Of a stretch of DNA of 64,000 nt, positions 51,313-61,493 are shown in pieces. Position 1 is the first letter of the stretch. Every line of letters starts with the position of its first letter. Position numbers and translations under genes: made by a program. The notes under the pieces were generated by a model. The model made no database searches, had not been told where the DNA came from, and worked only from the letters and a program-made list of their open reading frames with translations. Source of the stretch: CAVPXC01 sp963709505 (GTDB lineage Bacteria > Chloroflexota > Anaerolineae > JAAEKA01); contig CAVPXC010000001.1 of the NCBI GenBank assembly GCA_963709505.1, positions 62,001 through 126,000 of the forward strand, read 5' to 3'.

Positions 51313-51396
51313 AATGATGAGTGATGAGCGATGAATGATGAATGTCCGGATTCCGGAATCCGGACATTCATCATTCATCGCTCATCACTCATCATT
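51313..51396. repeat. Perfect 84-bp palindrome before fucI
   Basis: The whole stretch is its own reverse complement, centred on GGATTCCGGAATCC, with arms built of words such as AATGATGAGTGATGAGCG. There is no loop. It separates the UroD stop (51308) from the fucI start (51413), ending only 16 bases before the ATG. Confidence 0.92.
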
Positions 51397-51412
51397 CTGA
51401 AAGGACAAGACC

Positions 51413-53225
51413 ATGTCAAACTTCACAATGAATCCCCCAAAGAATCGTTTAGTGGGCGACATGCCCAAGATCGGCATCCGGCCGACGATCGACGGCCGGC
51501 TCGGCGGCGTGCGCGAGGCGCTGGAAGATCAGACGATGGCCATGGCCCAATCGGTGGCCAAGCTGCTCTCGTCTACCCTGCGCCACGCCAACGGCCAGCC
51601 GGTCGAATGCGTGATCGCCGACGGCACGATCGGCCGCGTGGCCGAAACCGCCGCCTGCGACGAGAAGTTCCGCAAGGCAGGCGTGGGCCTGACGATCACC
51701 GTCACCCCGTGCTGGTGCTATGGCGCCGAGACGATGGACATGGATCCGTTCATGCCCAAGGCGGTCTGGGGCTTCAACGGCACCGAACGGCCCGGCGCGG
51801 TCTATCTGGCAGCGGTGCTGGCCGGACACACGCAAAAGGGCCTGCCGGCCTTCAGCATCTACGGCCACGACGTTCAGGACGGCAGCGATAGAGAGATTCC
51901 GGCCGATGTGGCAGAGAAGCTCCTGCAATTCGCCCGCGCCGGCCTGGCCGTAGCCACGATGCGCGGCAAGTCGTATCTCTCGATCGGCGGCACCTCGATG
52001 GGCATCGCCGGATCGATCGTCGATCAACCGATGTTCGAGCGCTTCCTCGGCATGCGCGTCGAGGCCGTCGACATGAGCGAGGTCACCCGCCGGCTCGACG
52101 AGCAGATCTACGACCCGGTCGAGTTCGAGACGCGCCTTGGCCTGGACCAAGGAATACTGCAAAGAGGGCAAGGACTACAATCCGCCCGAAAAGCAGCACA
52201 GCCGGGAGAAGAAAGACGCTTCGTGGGCGACCTCGGTCAAAATGGCGCTGATCATGCGCGACATGATGGTCGGCAACCCACGCCTGGCCGAGCTCGGTTT
52301 CGGCGAGGAAGCGTTGGGCCACAACGCCATCGCAGCAGGTTTTCAAGGCCAGCGCCAGTGGACCGATCACTTCCCCAACGGCGACTACCCGGAGGCGATC
52401 CTCAACAGCTCCTACGACTGGACCGGCATCCGTGAGCCGTACATCCTCGCCACCGAAAACGACGCGCTCAACGGCGCCAGCATGCTGCTGGGCCATCTGC
52501 TCACCGGTACGGCGCAGATCTTCGCCGACGTGCGCACCTACTGGAGCCCCGAAGCCGTCAAACGCGTCACCGGCCACGAGCTGACCGGCGCGGCGGCCGG
52601 CGGCATTCTGCACCTGATCAACTCCGGCCCGGCGACGCTCGACGGCACCGGCCAACAAGAGATCGACGGCAAGCCCGCCATGAAGCCCTATTGGCAGATC
52701 AGCGAAGACGAGGCCAAGAAGTGCCTGGCGGCCACGAGCTGGCACACCTCCATCGTGGAGTACTTCCGCGGCGGTGGCTGGTCCACGAAGTACCTGACGC
52801 GCGGCGGCATGCCGGTCACCATGTTCCGCATCAACCTGGTCAAAGGCCTGGGACCGGCCTTGCAGATCGCCGAAGGCTGGTCTGTCGAGCTGCCGCCCGA
52901 GGTGCACTTCGTGTTGGACGAGCGGACCAATCCCACCTGGCCGACCACCTGGTTCGCGCCCCGGCTCACCGGCAGCGGCGCGTTCACCGACGTCTACGCC
53001 GTCATGGCCAACTGGGGCGCCAACCACGGCTCGATCAGCTACGGCCACATCGGCGCCGACCTGATCACCCTGGCCTCGATGCTGCGCATCCCGGTCTACA
53101 TGCACAACCTGCCCGACTCGCAAATCTTCCGCCCCAGCGCCTGGAACGCCTTCGGCACCGCCGACCGCGAAGGCGCTGACTTCCGGGCGTGTGCGAACTT
53201 TGGGCCGTTGTACGGGAAATACTAA
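51413..53225 (+). CDS. fucI: L-fucose isomerase, frameshifted
   Basis: About 603 residues after removal of one base at 52131-52134. The protein follows Escherichia coli FucI closely: PKIGIRPTIDGRLGGVREAL, LTITVTPCWCYGAETMDMDP, WGFNGTERPGAVYLAAVLAG, GKSYLSIGGTSMGIAGSIVD. Catalytic metal ligands are present: Glu in YILATENDALNG, Asp in FADVRTYWSPE and His in NHGSISYGHIGADLITLASM. It converts L-fucose to L-fuculose (also D-arabinose to D-ribulose). The first frame derails at FETRLGLDQGILQ; the corrected one reads FETALAWTKEYCKEGKDYNP. AAGGA precedes the ATG. It ends the sugar cluster. Confidence 0.92.
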
Positions 53226-53400
53226 CCCGAAAACGTAACTGCTCACCCATGCTCGGGCAGGTCTCCTGACGCAAGTCAGTCGAATCCGACTCGGGCTGGT
53301 CTCGAGGCCGAGTCTGCCGCTAACGAACGAGCTCGTCGGAGCCGGTCTGTTGCGCAGATCGACACGGGCTCGGTCAGAGACCGGCCCGAGTCAATTCTTG
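53226..53400. other. Structured spacer with B12-box-like sequence on the minus strand
   Basis: On the minus strand, bases 53270 to 53256 read GTCAGGAGACCTGCC, the consensus 3' end of cobalamin riboswitches. The region 53281-53397 also folds into several inverted repeats (GACTCGGGCTGG, CACGGGCTCGG, GACCGGCCCGAGTC), partly resembling element Z. The other conserved riboswitch core segments are not evident, and the strand points back into fucI, where no minus-strand gene exists. Confidence 0.35.
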
Positions 53401-53452
53401 ACAGACAGGTAGACATGGGCGTGACAGCACCCGTGTCTACCTGTCTGTTTTT
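53401..53452 (+). terminator. Rho-independent terminator after fucI
   Basis: Arms at 53401-53419 and 53430-53448 (ACAGACAGGTAGACA facing TGTCTACCTGTCTGT, 18 of 19 pairs), a 10-nt loop and a following T-run. It ends the sugar cluster before the kdp promoter region. Confidence 0.85.
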
Positions 53453-53652
53453 GATTCTTTAGATCCGTAAGATCGGTACGCTAGGGGAGTCGGTCCGGTC
53501 ACTACTGCGCCGAACCATGTTACCAGTTGGAGGGAGTCTGCGCCAAGGTCTTGACATTGTCTTGACCCTTGGGCGTATTTTCTTGTCCCCCAATTGATGC
53601 CAAATCGAATAGACTGGGGTGTGCCAGATGAAAACGCACTGGAGGTAACACT
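53453..53652. promoter_or_regulatory. Leader region of the kdp operon
   Basis: TTGACA at about 53551 and TTGACC at about 53562 are possible -35 boxes, with TATTTT near 53577, but the spacing is poor. I do not recognise a ydaO/c-di-AMP riboswitch. The ribosome site GGAGG lies just before 53653. Confidence 0.35.
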
Positions 53653-53748
53653 ATGCTCGATTTGCTTTATCTTGCCTTGACCCTGATCTTCTTCGCCGCC
53701 ACTGTTGGCTTGATAATCGTCTGCCAGCGATTGATGGAGGACGTATGA
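53653..53748 (+). CDS. Small membrane protein preceding kdpF
   Basis: A 31-residue protein, MLDLLYLALTLIFFAATVGL and then IIVCQRLMEDV, with one membrane helix. A TGGAGG ribosome site lies 9 bases upstream and its stop overlaps the kdpF start (ATGA). Small unannotated proteins of this form, ending in a Cys/Arg-Leu cap, precede kdpF in many bacteria; I infer a role in assembly or stability of the Kdp complex. Confidence 0.65.
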   Translation: MLDLLYLALTLIFFAATVGLIIVCQRLMEDV

Positions 53749-53837
53749 CACCGCTCTACATCATCGCCGGTCTGATTGCGTTGGCTCTGCTCGTCTATCT
53801 CGTCCTGGCGCTGTTGAAGCCGGAATGGTTCGGCTAA
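53745..53837 (+). CDS. kdpF: KdpF, small subunit of the potassium-transporting ATPase
   Basis: A 30-residue protein, TPLYIIAGLIALALLVYLVL followed by ALLKPEWFG, matching the KdpF pattern (one helix, ending LLxPExF). KdpF stabilises the KdpFABC complex in the membrane. It overlaps the preceding small gene by 4 bp and lies 25 bp before kdpA. Confidence 0.85.
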   Translation: MTPLYIIAGLIALALLVYLVLALLKPEWFG

Positions 53838-53862
53838 TCCGCCAGATCATGGAGCAATTCCT

Positions 53863-55600
53863 ATGACCTTCAACGGGTTTCTTCAAATCGCGATCTACTT
53901 GATTGTCTTGGTGCTCCTGGCCAAGCCGCTGGGCGGCTACATGGCGCGGGTCTACCAGGGCGAGCACACGCTGCTCACGCGGGTTCTAGGCCCAGTCGAG
54001 CGGCTGAGCTACCGGCTGATCGGCGTCAAGCCCGAGCAGGAGATGGGCTGGAAGACCTACACGGTGGCCGTGCTGCTGTTTAGTGTCTTCGGGTTCCTAT
54101 TCCTGTACATTTTGCAGCGCCTCCAGGGTTTTCTGCCGCTCAACCCCCAGGGGTTTGGCGCCGTATCGCCGGACTCCTCGCTCAACACGGCGACCAGCTT
54201 CGTCACCAACACAAACTGGCAGGGATACGGCGGCGAGACCACGATGAGCTATCTGACCCAGATGTTGGGCATGACGGTGCAGAATTTCGCCTCGGCCGCC
54301 ACCGGCATGGCTGTTCTGATCGCCTTCATTCGCGGGTTGATGCGCCATTCGGCCAGCACGATCGGCAACTTCTGGGTGGACCTGACCCGCAGCGTGCTTT
54401 ATATCCTACTGCCCCTTGCGCTGGTTCTTGCGCTGATACTGGTCGCACAGGGCGTGGTTCAGAGCTTTTCGCCCTACGTAACTGCCAACCTGGTTCAGCC
54501 TACCATGGACGCAGGAGGCACCCAAGTCACCCAGCAGGTTCTAGCCACTGGGCCGGCGGCTTCGCAGATCGCCATCAAGCAGTTGGGTACCAATGGCGGT
54601 GGTTTCTTCAATGTTAACTCCGCCCATCCGTTTGAAAACCCCACACCGCTGGCCAACTTCCTGGAGATGCTGTCCATCCTGCTCATCCCTGCCGCCCTCT
54701 GCTACACCTTTGGCAAGATGGTCAACGATACCCGCCAGGGCTGGGCGCTGCTAGCGGCCATGCTGATCATCCTGGTTGTCTTCGCGAGCAGTCGCCTATG
54801 CGGCGGAGGGAGCAGGTAACCCGCGTTTCACAGCGCTGGGCGTCAATCAAACGGCTACCAATTTGCTTCCAGGCGGCAACATGGAGGGCAAGGAGCTGCG
54901 CTTTGGCATTCCGAACTCGGCTCTCTGGGCTACGGTCACCACTGCCGCATCCAACGGCTCCGTCAACGCGATGCACGACTCGTTTACCCCGCTGGGTGGG
55001 CTGGTAACGCTGGTGATGATGCAGCTCGGCGAAGTTGTGTTCGGCGGAGTCGGCTCCGGTCTCTACGGCATGCTGGCCTTCGTCATCGTGGCAGTCTTTG
55101 TGGCCGGCCTGATGGTGGGCCGCACGCCCGAATACCTGGGCAAGAAGATCGAAAGCTATGAGATGAAGATGGCAGCCCTGCTGATCTTGATCATGCCCGT
55201 GACGGTGCTTGGACTGACGGCGCTTGCGGTCGTCACTGAAGCGGGCAAGGCCTCGGTGTTTAACCCCGGCGCGCACGGGTTCAGTGAGGTGTTGTATGCC
55301 TTCACGTCGATGGGCAACAACAACGGCAGCGCCTTTGCCGGCCTGGGAGCCAACACACCCTTTTACAACGTGTTTGGCGCCCTGGCCATGCTCATCGCGC
55401 GCTTCTGGCTGATCGTGCCTACCCTGGCCCTTGCCGGCTCGCTGGTGCGTAAGAAACGCGTCCCCGCCACCGCCGGAACCCTGCCCACCGACACGCCGCT
55501 GTTTATCGGCTGGCTGATTGCCATCGTCCTGATCGTCGGCGCGCTGAACTTCCTGCCGGCGCTGGCGCTCGGGCCGATTGTGGAACACCTACTGTTCTAA
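53863..55600 (+). CDS. kdpA: KdpA, potassium-channel subunit, frameshifted
   Basis: About 578 residues after removing one base near 54787-54792 (reading VVFASVAYAAEGAGNPRF). It is the potassium-translocating subunit with four pore-like repeats, e.g. SSLNTATSFVTNTNWQGYGG, IKQLGTNGGGFFNVNSAHPF, VLYAFTSMGNNNGSAFAGLG. The start MTFNGFLQIAIYLIVLVLLA and the end LPALALGPIVEHLL are standard. Without correction the first frame stops at RLCGGGSR. Confidence 0.92.
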
Positions 55601-55613
55601 ACGAAGTGACAAT

Positions 55614-57718
55614 ATGACTACTCAACCCATCTTACCGCAATCCAAAAAACCAACCGGCATCCGCCGCCAAATGATGCAGCGAGCCGTAATCGAACTCGTT
55701 TCGCAAGCTGAACCCGCGCTGGATGGTCCGCAACCCGGTCATGTTCGTGGTCGAAGTGGGCAGCCTGCTGACCACAGTGCTGTGGATCCAGGCCCTGTTC
55801 GGCCAGGGCGAAGCACCGGCCTCATTCATCGGCGCAGTGTCCCTCTGGCTGTGGTTTACCGTGCTCTTCGCCAACTTCTCCGAGGCGTTGGCCGAAGGCC
55901 GCGGCAAGGCCCAAGCCGAAGCGCTGCGGCGCACGCGTAAAGAGACGCAGGCCAAAAAACTGCGCCAGCCGCGCCGCGAGGCAGCGTTCGACATGGTCTC
56001 GTCCAGCGCGCTGCGCCAGGGAGACGTCTTCCTGGTCGAGGCCGGCGACAGCATTCCTGCCGACGGCGAGGTGATCGAAGGCATCGCCTCGGTGGACGAA
56101 AGCGCTGTCACCGGCGAGAGCGCTCCCGTGATCCGCGAGTCGGGCGGCGATCGCAGCGCCGTGACCGGCGGCACGCGCCTGCTGTCCGACTGGTTGATCA
56201 TCCGGGTGACCGCCAACCCCGGCGAAGGCTTCCTCGACCGCATGATCAGCCTGATCGAGGGCGCCAAGCGCCAGAAGACACCCAACGAGATCGCCCTCAA
56301 TATCCTGCTGGCTGCCTTCACCATCATCTTTCTGGTGGTGTGCATGACTTTGCTGCCCTACTCGATCTACAGCGTGGAAGCCGCCGGGCAAGGCGCGCCG
56401 GTCACCATTACGGTGCTGGTCGCCCTGCTGGTCTGCCTGATCCCGACCACCATCGGCGGGCTGCTGTCGGCGATCGGCATCGCCGGGATGGATCGCATGA
56501 TCCAGCGCAATGTCATCGCCATGTCGGGCCGTGCGGTGGAAGCTGCCGGCGACGTGGACGTGCTGCTGTTGGACAAGACCGGCACCATCACCCTGGGCAA
56601 CCGGCAGGCGGTGGAGTTCGTCCCGGTGCGCAGCGTCGACGTCAAAGACCTGGCCGAGGCGGCTCAATTGGCTTCGCTGGCCGACGAAACGCCCGAAGGT
56701 CGCAGCATTGTCGTGCTGGCCAAGGAGCAGTTTGGCCTGCGCGGCCGCACGGTCGGGGCCGGGGCTGACATGCACGAGGGCATGCACTTCGTGCCCTTCA
56801 CGGCCCAAACGCGCATCAGCGGCGTGAATCTGAACGGCACGAGCATCCGCAAAGGCGCACCGGACACGATGATGGCGCTGATCCAGGACGCCGGCAAGGT
56901 CATCCCGCCGGAGCTGCGCACGAGTGTCGATACGATTGCCCGCAGCGGCGGCACGCCGCTTGGTGGTGACACGCAACGGAGACGCCCTGGGCGTGATCCA
57001 CTTGAAGGATATCGTCAAGGGCGGCATCAACGAGCGCTTTGCCCACCTGCGCAAGATGGGCATCAAGACGGTGATGATCACGGGCGACAACCCGCTCACC
57101 GCCGCAGCGATTGCGGCCGAGGCCGGGGTGGACGACTTCCTGGCCCAGGCCACACCCGAGGCCAAGCTCAAGCTGATCCGTGAGTACCAGGCAGGCGGGC
57201 GGCTGGTGGCAATGACCGGCGACGGGACCAACGACGCTCCCGCCCTGGCGCAGGCCGACGTGGCCGTCGCCATGAACACCGGCACCCAGCCGGCACGCGA
57301 GGCCGCCAACATGATCGACCTGGACAGCAATCCAACCAAGCTGATCGAGATCGTGGAGATCGGCAAGCAGTTGCTGATGACGCGTGGCTCGCTGACCACG
57401 TTCAGCATCTCCAACGACGTGGCCAAGTACTTCGCGATCATCCCGGCGGCTTTCGCCTCGGTCTACCCGGCGCTGGGCGCGCTGAACTTCATGCACCTGG
57501 CCACCCCGCAGAGCGCCATTCTCTCTGCGGTGATCTTCAACGCGCTGGTGATCATCGCGCTGATCCCGCTGGCCCTGCGCGGCGTGCCGTACCGGGCAGT
57601 GGGCGCGGCTCAATTGCTGCGTGACAATCTGTTGATCTACGGCCTGGGCGGCCTGATCGCGCCCTTCATCGGCATCAAGCTTATCGACATGATCCTGGTG
57701 GCGCTGAACGTGGCTTAA
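55614..57718 (+). CDS. kdpB: KdpB, P-type ATPase subunit, two frameshifts
   Basis: About 700 residues after two corrections: one extra base near 55693-55695 (corrected reading ESFRKLNPRWMVRNPVMFVV) and one extra T at 56960-56961 (GTPLVVTRNGDALGVIHLKD). The phosphorylation motif LLLDKTGTITLGNRQAV, the TGES actuator in SAVTGESAPV and the hinge VAMTGDGTNDAPALAQADVA are intact. It hydrolyses ATP to drive potassium uptake through KdpA. Confidence 0.92.
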
Positions 57719-57732
57719 AGGAGTACTGTGAG

Positions 57733-58005
57733 ATGTTTGGCAAGATTTCGCGGCCGAAATGGTGGCTTTTGTTCCTGCTTCTGCCTGTGTTAGTCGGGCT
57801 ATTCGTGATCGACACCAAGGCTCCTATCTCTGATGCGGGCCATCGCGTCCTGGAAGTAGGAATTGTTCTGCTGGTATTTGGCCTGATCGAGCTGTGGCTC
57901 CGTGCCAATGACGCCAATATCCGCGCAGGCGCAGTGGCGCGCGGCGCAAGGACGCGAGACCAGGCGAGTGATCTATACATCGCAGGGGCAGTTTGTCTCG
58001 AGTAA
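57733..58005 (+). CDS. Small membrane protein between kdpB and kdpC
   Basis: A 90-residue protein with two predicted helices (WWLLFLLLPVLVGLFVI and VLEVGIVLLVFGLIELWL) and a charged tail. An AAAGGAGT site lies just after the kdpB stop, giving a believable start. I do not recognise a family; the position inside the kdp operon suggests an accessory role. The last 25 residues overlap repeat-like DNA and may not be conserved. Confidence 0.55.
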   Translation: MFGKISRPKWWLLFLLLPVLVGLFVIDTKAPISDAGHRVLEVGIVLLVFGLIELWLRANDANIRAGAVARGARTRDQASDLYIAGAVCLE

Positions 58006-58213
58006 TCGGGCCGCTGCTCACCCGGCGTCCGTGCGCCCTCCCGCACGTAGCGGAGGGTGCGCCCGTCGAACAAGATCCAAAGCCGACGGCGCTGGCAAAC
58101 CACGCTGTGTTAGAACCGATCGGCAGTCTTTCGTCGCCAGCATCGAATTCCGGCACCCTATGCAAGTACCGAAACCCTGAGTGTTCTGGGTTTCGTAACA
58201 AGGAGGTCATGAA
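58006..58213. other. Spacer before kdpC
   Basis: It contains the inverted pair GTGCGCCCTCC / GGAGGGTGCGCCC and a short hairpin GAAACCC / GGGTTTC next to the kdpC ribosome site AAGGAGG. The hairpin might influence kdpC translation. No gene seen. Confidence 0.4.
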
Positions 58214-58799
58214 ATGCGTGCCCAACTACGTCCAGCCCTCGTTTCACTAGTACTCTTGATCCTGGTGACCGGGGTGGTCTATCCGCTGGTGGTGACCGGC
58301 GTCGCCCAGGTGGTGTTTCATCGCCAGGCCAACGGGAGCCTGATCGAGCAAGACGGGAAGGTTGTTGGCTCCGAACTCATCGGCCAGGCGTTCGACGATC
58401 CCGGCTATTTCTGGGGCCGTCCGTCCGCCACCGGGCCGTTTCCATACAACGCAGCAGCCTCGTCAGGCTCGAACCTGGGGCCGAGCAACGATGCCTTGAC
58501 CGAGGCCGTGCAAGCTCGCATCGACGCGCTGGCCGCGGCCGATCAGGCGCTTGGAATTGACAACACAGCGCCGATCCCGGTGGACCTGGTGACGGCCTCA
58601 GGCAGCGGGCTGGATCCGCACATCAGCCCGGCGGCGGCGGAATACCAGACACCTCGCGTGGCGCGTGCGCGCGGCCTGGAGGTGGAGCAGGTGCGCTTCG
58701 CTGGTGGCTGAGCACACCGAAGGGCGGCAGCTCGGGTTCCTGGGCGAGCCGCGCGTCAACGTGCTGAAGTTGAACTTGGCGCTGGATGCGCTACAATAA
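58214..58799 (+). CDS. kdpC: KdpC, Kdp-ATPase subunit C, frameshifted near the end
   Basis: About 194 residues after dropping one T at 58697-58698. The body is typical: a membrane helix (SLVLLILVTGVVYPLVVTGV), YFWGRPSATGPFPYNAAASS and SGLDPHISPAAAEYQTPRVA. The uncorrected frame stops at VRFAGG; the next frame supplies the missing C-terminus SLVAEHTEGRQLGFLGEPRV followed by NVLKLNLALDAL. KdpC stabilises the complex and aids ATP binding by KdpB. Confidence 0.9.
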
Positions 58800-58806
58800 T
58801 CTCAAG

Positions 58807-61493
58807 ATGCCTAACTCTGCATACCCGACGCAATCCGGATGAACTGCTGGCTGCTATCCAGGTCGAAGAGCAGCGTGCTGCGCGCGGCAAGCTGCTGGTC
58901 TTTCTTGGCTACGCAGCCGGCGTGGGCAAGACCTATGCCATGCTGCAGGCTGCCCAGCAGCGGCGAGCCGAGGGCGTCGACCTGGTGGTGGGCTACGTCG
59001 AGACCCACGGCCGAGCCGAGACGGATGCACTGCTCGATGGGTTGGACATCCTCCCGCGGCGCATCGTTGAATACCGCGGCGCCGTCCTCAGCGAGATGGA
59101 CGTGGACGCGGTGCTGGCCCGGCAGCCTCGGCTGGCGCTGGTGGACGAGCTGGCCCACACCAACGCGCCCGGCTCGCGCCATCCCAAGCGCTACCAGGAC
59201 GTCGAGGATCTGCTGGCTACCGGCATCGACGTCTACACCACACTCAACATCCAGCATCTGGAGAGCCTCAACGACATCGTCGCCCAGATCACCGGCGTCG
59301 TCGTGCGCGAGACCATCCCAGACAGCGTTCTCGATCAGGCGACCGAGATTCGGCTGGTCGACCTGCCGCCGGCCGAGTTGGTCCAACGGCTGCAAGATGG
59401 CAAGGTCTATGTGCCGGCGCAGGCGCAGCGGGCGGTCGAGAAATTCTTCCGCCTGGGCAACCTGACCGCGCTGCGCGAGATTTCGCTCAGGCGCACGGCC
59501 GAACGGGTCGACGACCAGATGCGCAGCTACATGCAGACGCAGGCCATCCCCGGCCCGTGGCCGGCGGGCGAGCGGCTGCTGGTCTGCGTAAGTCCAAGCC
59601 CGCTCAGCGGGAAGCTGATCCGTGCGGCGCGACGCCTGGCCGACGAGCTGAACGCGGAATGGTTTGCCATCAACGTGGAGACGGCATCTTCAGCCAGGCT
59701 TTCGACTGCGCAGCGCGATCAACTGGCGAGCAACCTGCAGCTTGCCGAGACCCTGGGCGCCAAGACCATCACGCTGCCGGGCCAGTCAGTGGTCGACATC
59801 GTGATCGAATACGCTCGCTCACACAATATCACCAAGATCATCGCAGGAAAACCACTGCGCCCGCGTTGGCAGGAATTGCTGCAAGGCTCGGTGGTCGATC
59901 GGCTCATCCGCGGCAGCGGGCCGATCGACGTCTACGTCGTCAGCAGTGCGCCCGAGCCGACGCTGGCTGCGGAACCGCGGGAAATGGTTCGGCGACAGCC
60001 GTGGCGTCGCCATCTCATTGGCGGTAGCGCTTGTGGCTGCCGCCACACTGGTGGGCCATCTGCTTTCCGGCGCATTCAGCCCGACCAACTTGGTCATGCT
60101 TTATCTGGCCGTCGTGGTAGTCGCTGCGGTGTATCTCGGTCGCGGTCCCGCCATTCTGGCGTCGGTACTGAGCGTGCTGGCTTTTGACTTCTTTCTTATT
60201 TCCCCTCGCCTTACCTTCGCCGTCGGCGACACGGAGTATCTGCTCACCTTCGCCGGACTGCTCATCGTCGGCGTCGTCATCAGCACTTTGACTGCGCGTG
60301 CCCGCGAGCAGGCCGATGCGGCGATGCAGCGGGAAACCGAGACCGCGGCGCTTTACGAGCTGAGCCGCGACCTGGCCGCAGCGCTCGGCCGCGACGACAT
60401 CTTGCAAACGGTGACGCAGCACGTCGAACATACCTTTGGGAGGGATGTCGCGATCCTGCTGCCGTCAGAGAGCGGTGTGGACCGGCTCGACATCGCTGCG
60501 GCCAGCGCCCGCCTTGAGCTGCCGGAAGATGAGCTGGCCGTAGCCGATTGGGTCTATCGCCGTGGCGAGCCGGCGGGTCGAAACACCACGACCTTGCCGG
60601 CCTCCAACTTGCGCTATTTGCCCCTCAAGACGGCACGCGGGATCATCGGTGTGTTGGGTGTGGCCGGACCGGATGAACCCCAGCGCCACCTCACTCCTGA
60701 GCAACGCCGCTTGATGGATGCCTTTGCCAGCCAGGTCGCGCTGGCATTGGAGCGGGCGAAGCTGGCCGAGCAGGCGCGCCAAGCCGAGGTTCTGCAGGTC
60801 ACGGAGAAGCTGCAGGCCGCGCTGCTCAACTCCGTCTCCCACGAGCTGCGCACTCCCCTGGTGACCATCACCGGCTCGCTCAGCACCCTTTTGGCCGACG
60901 AGGGCAAGCTTGCCGTGTCGACGCAGCGCAACCTGATCGAGAACGCCTACGAGGAAGCCGAACGGCTCAACCGGCTGGTCGGCAACCTGCTGGACATGAC
61001 GCGGCTTGAAGCGGGAGCGCTGGCCATCCACTTGGAGCCCTGCGACGTGCAGGACGTGATCGGTGCAGCGCTCAACCAGATGGGAAACCGGTTGCAGGGC
61101 CGCGAAGTTCGGGTGGACGTGCCGGCCGGCTTGCCGCTGGTACCGTTGGATTTTGTGCCCATGGTGCAAGTGCTCGTCAACCTGCTGGATAACGCATTGC
61201 GCTACTCGCCCCCGGAGCAACCCGTCGACGTGATCGTACGCCCCAAGGATCGTCAGATCGAGATCGAGGTTGCCGACCGAGGGATGGGCATCCCACCGGA
61301 CGATCTGGAACACATCTTCGACCGCTTCTACCGGCTGCAGCGTCCCGGCGATGCTGGCGGAACCGGGCTCGGGCTGTCGATCTGTCGAGGCATCGTCGAG
61401 GCGCACGGCGGGACGATACGTGCCCAAAATCGCCCCGGCGGCGGCGCCAGCTTGGCCATCACTTTGCCGTTAGGAGCGTCTTCCGGTGACTGA
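58807..61493 (+). CDS. kdpD: KdpD, potassium-sensing histidine kinase, two frameshifts
   Basis: About 894 residues after two corrections: CCC to CC at 58824-58826 (MPNSAYRRNPDELLAAIQ) and one G at about 60023 (PWRRHLIGVALVAAATLVGH). Order: cytosolic KdpD domain with Walker A LGYAAGVGKTYAMLQAAQQ and LVDELAHTNAPGSRHPKRYQ; a universal-stress-protein-like domain; DUF4118 with four helices; a GAF-like region; HisKA with the phospho-His in SVSHELRTPLVTITGS; and an ATPase domain (DRGMGIPPDDLEHIFDRFYR, GGTGLGLSICRGIVEAHGG). It phosphorylates KdpE under potassium limitation. Confidence 0.9.

Noticed and set aside
48921..51374. An 817-codon open frame on the minus strand
   Set aside because: It lies opposite the MalG-type permease, the corrinoid protein and the UroD gene, whose families are clear on the plus strand. 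The minus frame has Asp/His/Val-rich content typical of a GC-rich antisense shadow and no domain.
53226..53652. A c-di-AMP (ydaO) riboswitch before kdp
   Set aside because: Such riboswitches precede kdp genes in some bacteria, but I could not see the conserved core here.
55822..57441. A 539-codon open frame on the minus strand
   Set aside because: It is antisense to kdpB, which has all P-type ATPase motifs. No ribosome site or recognisable fold.
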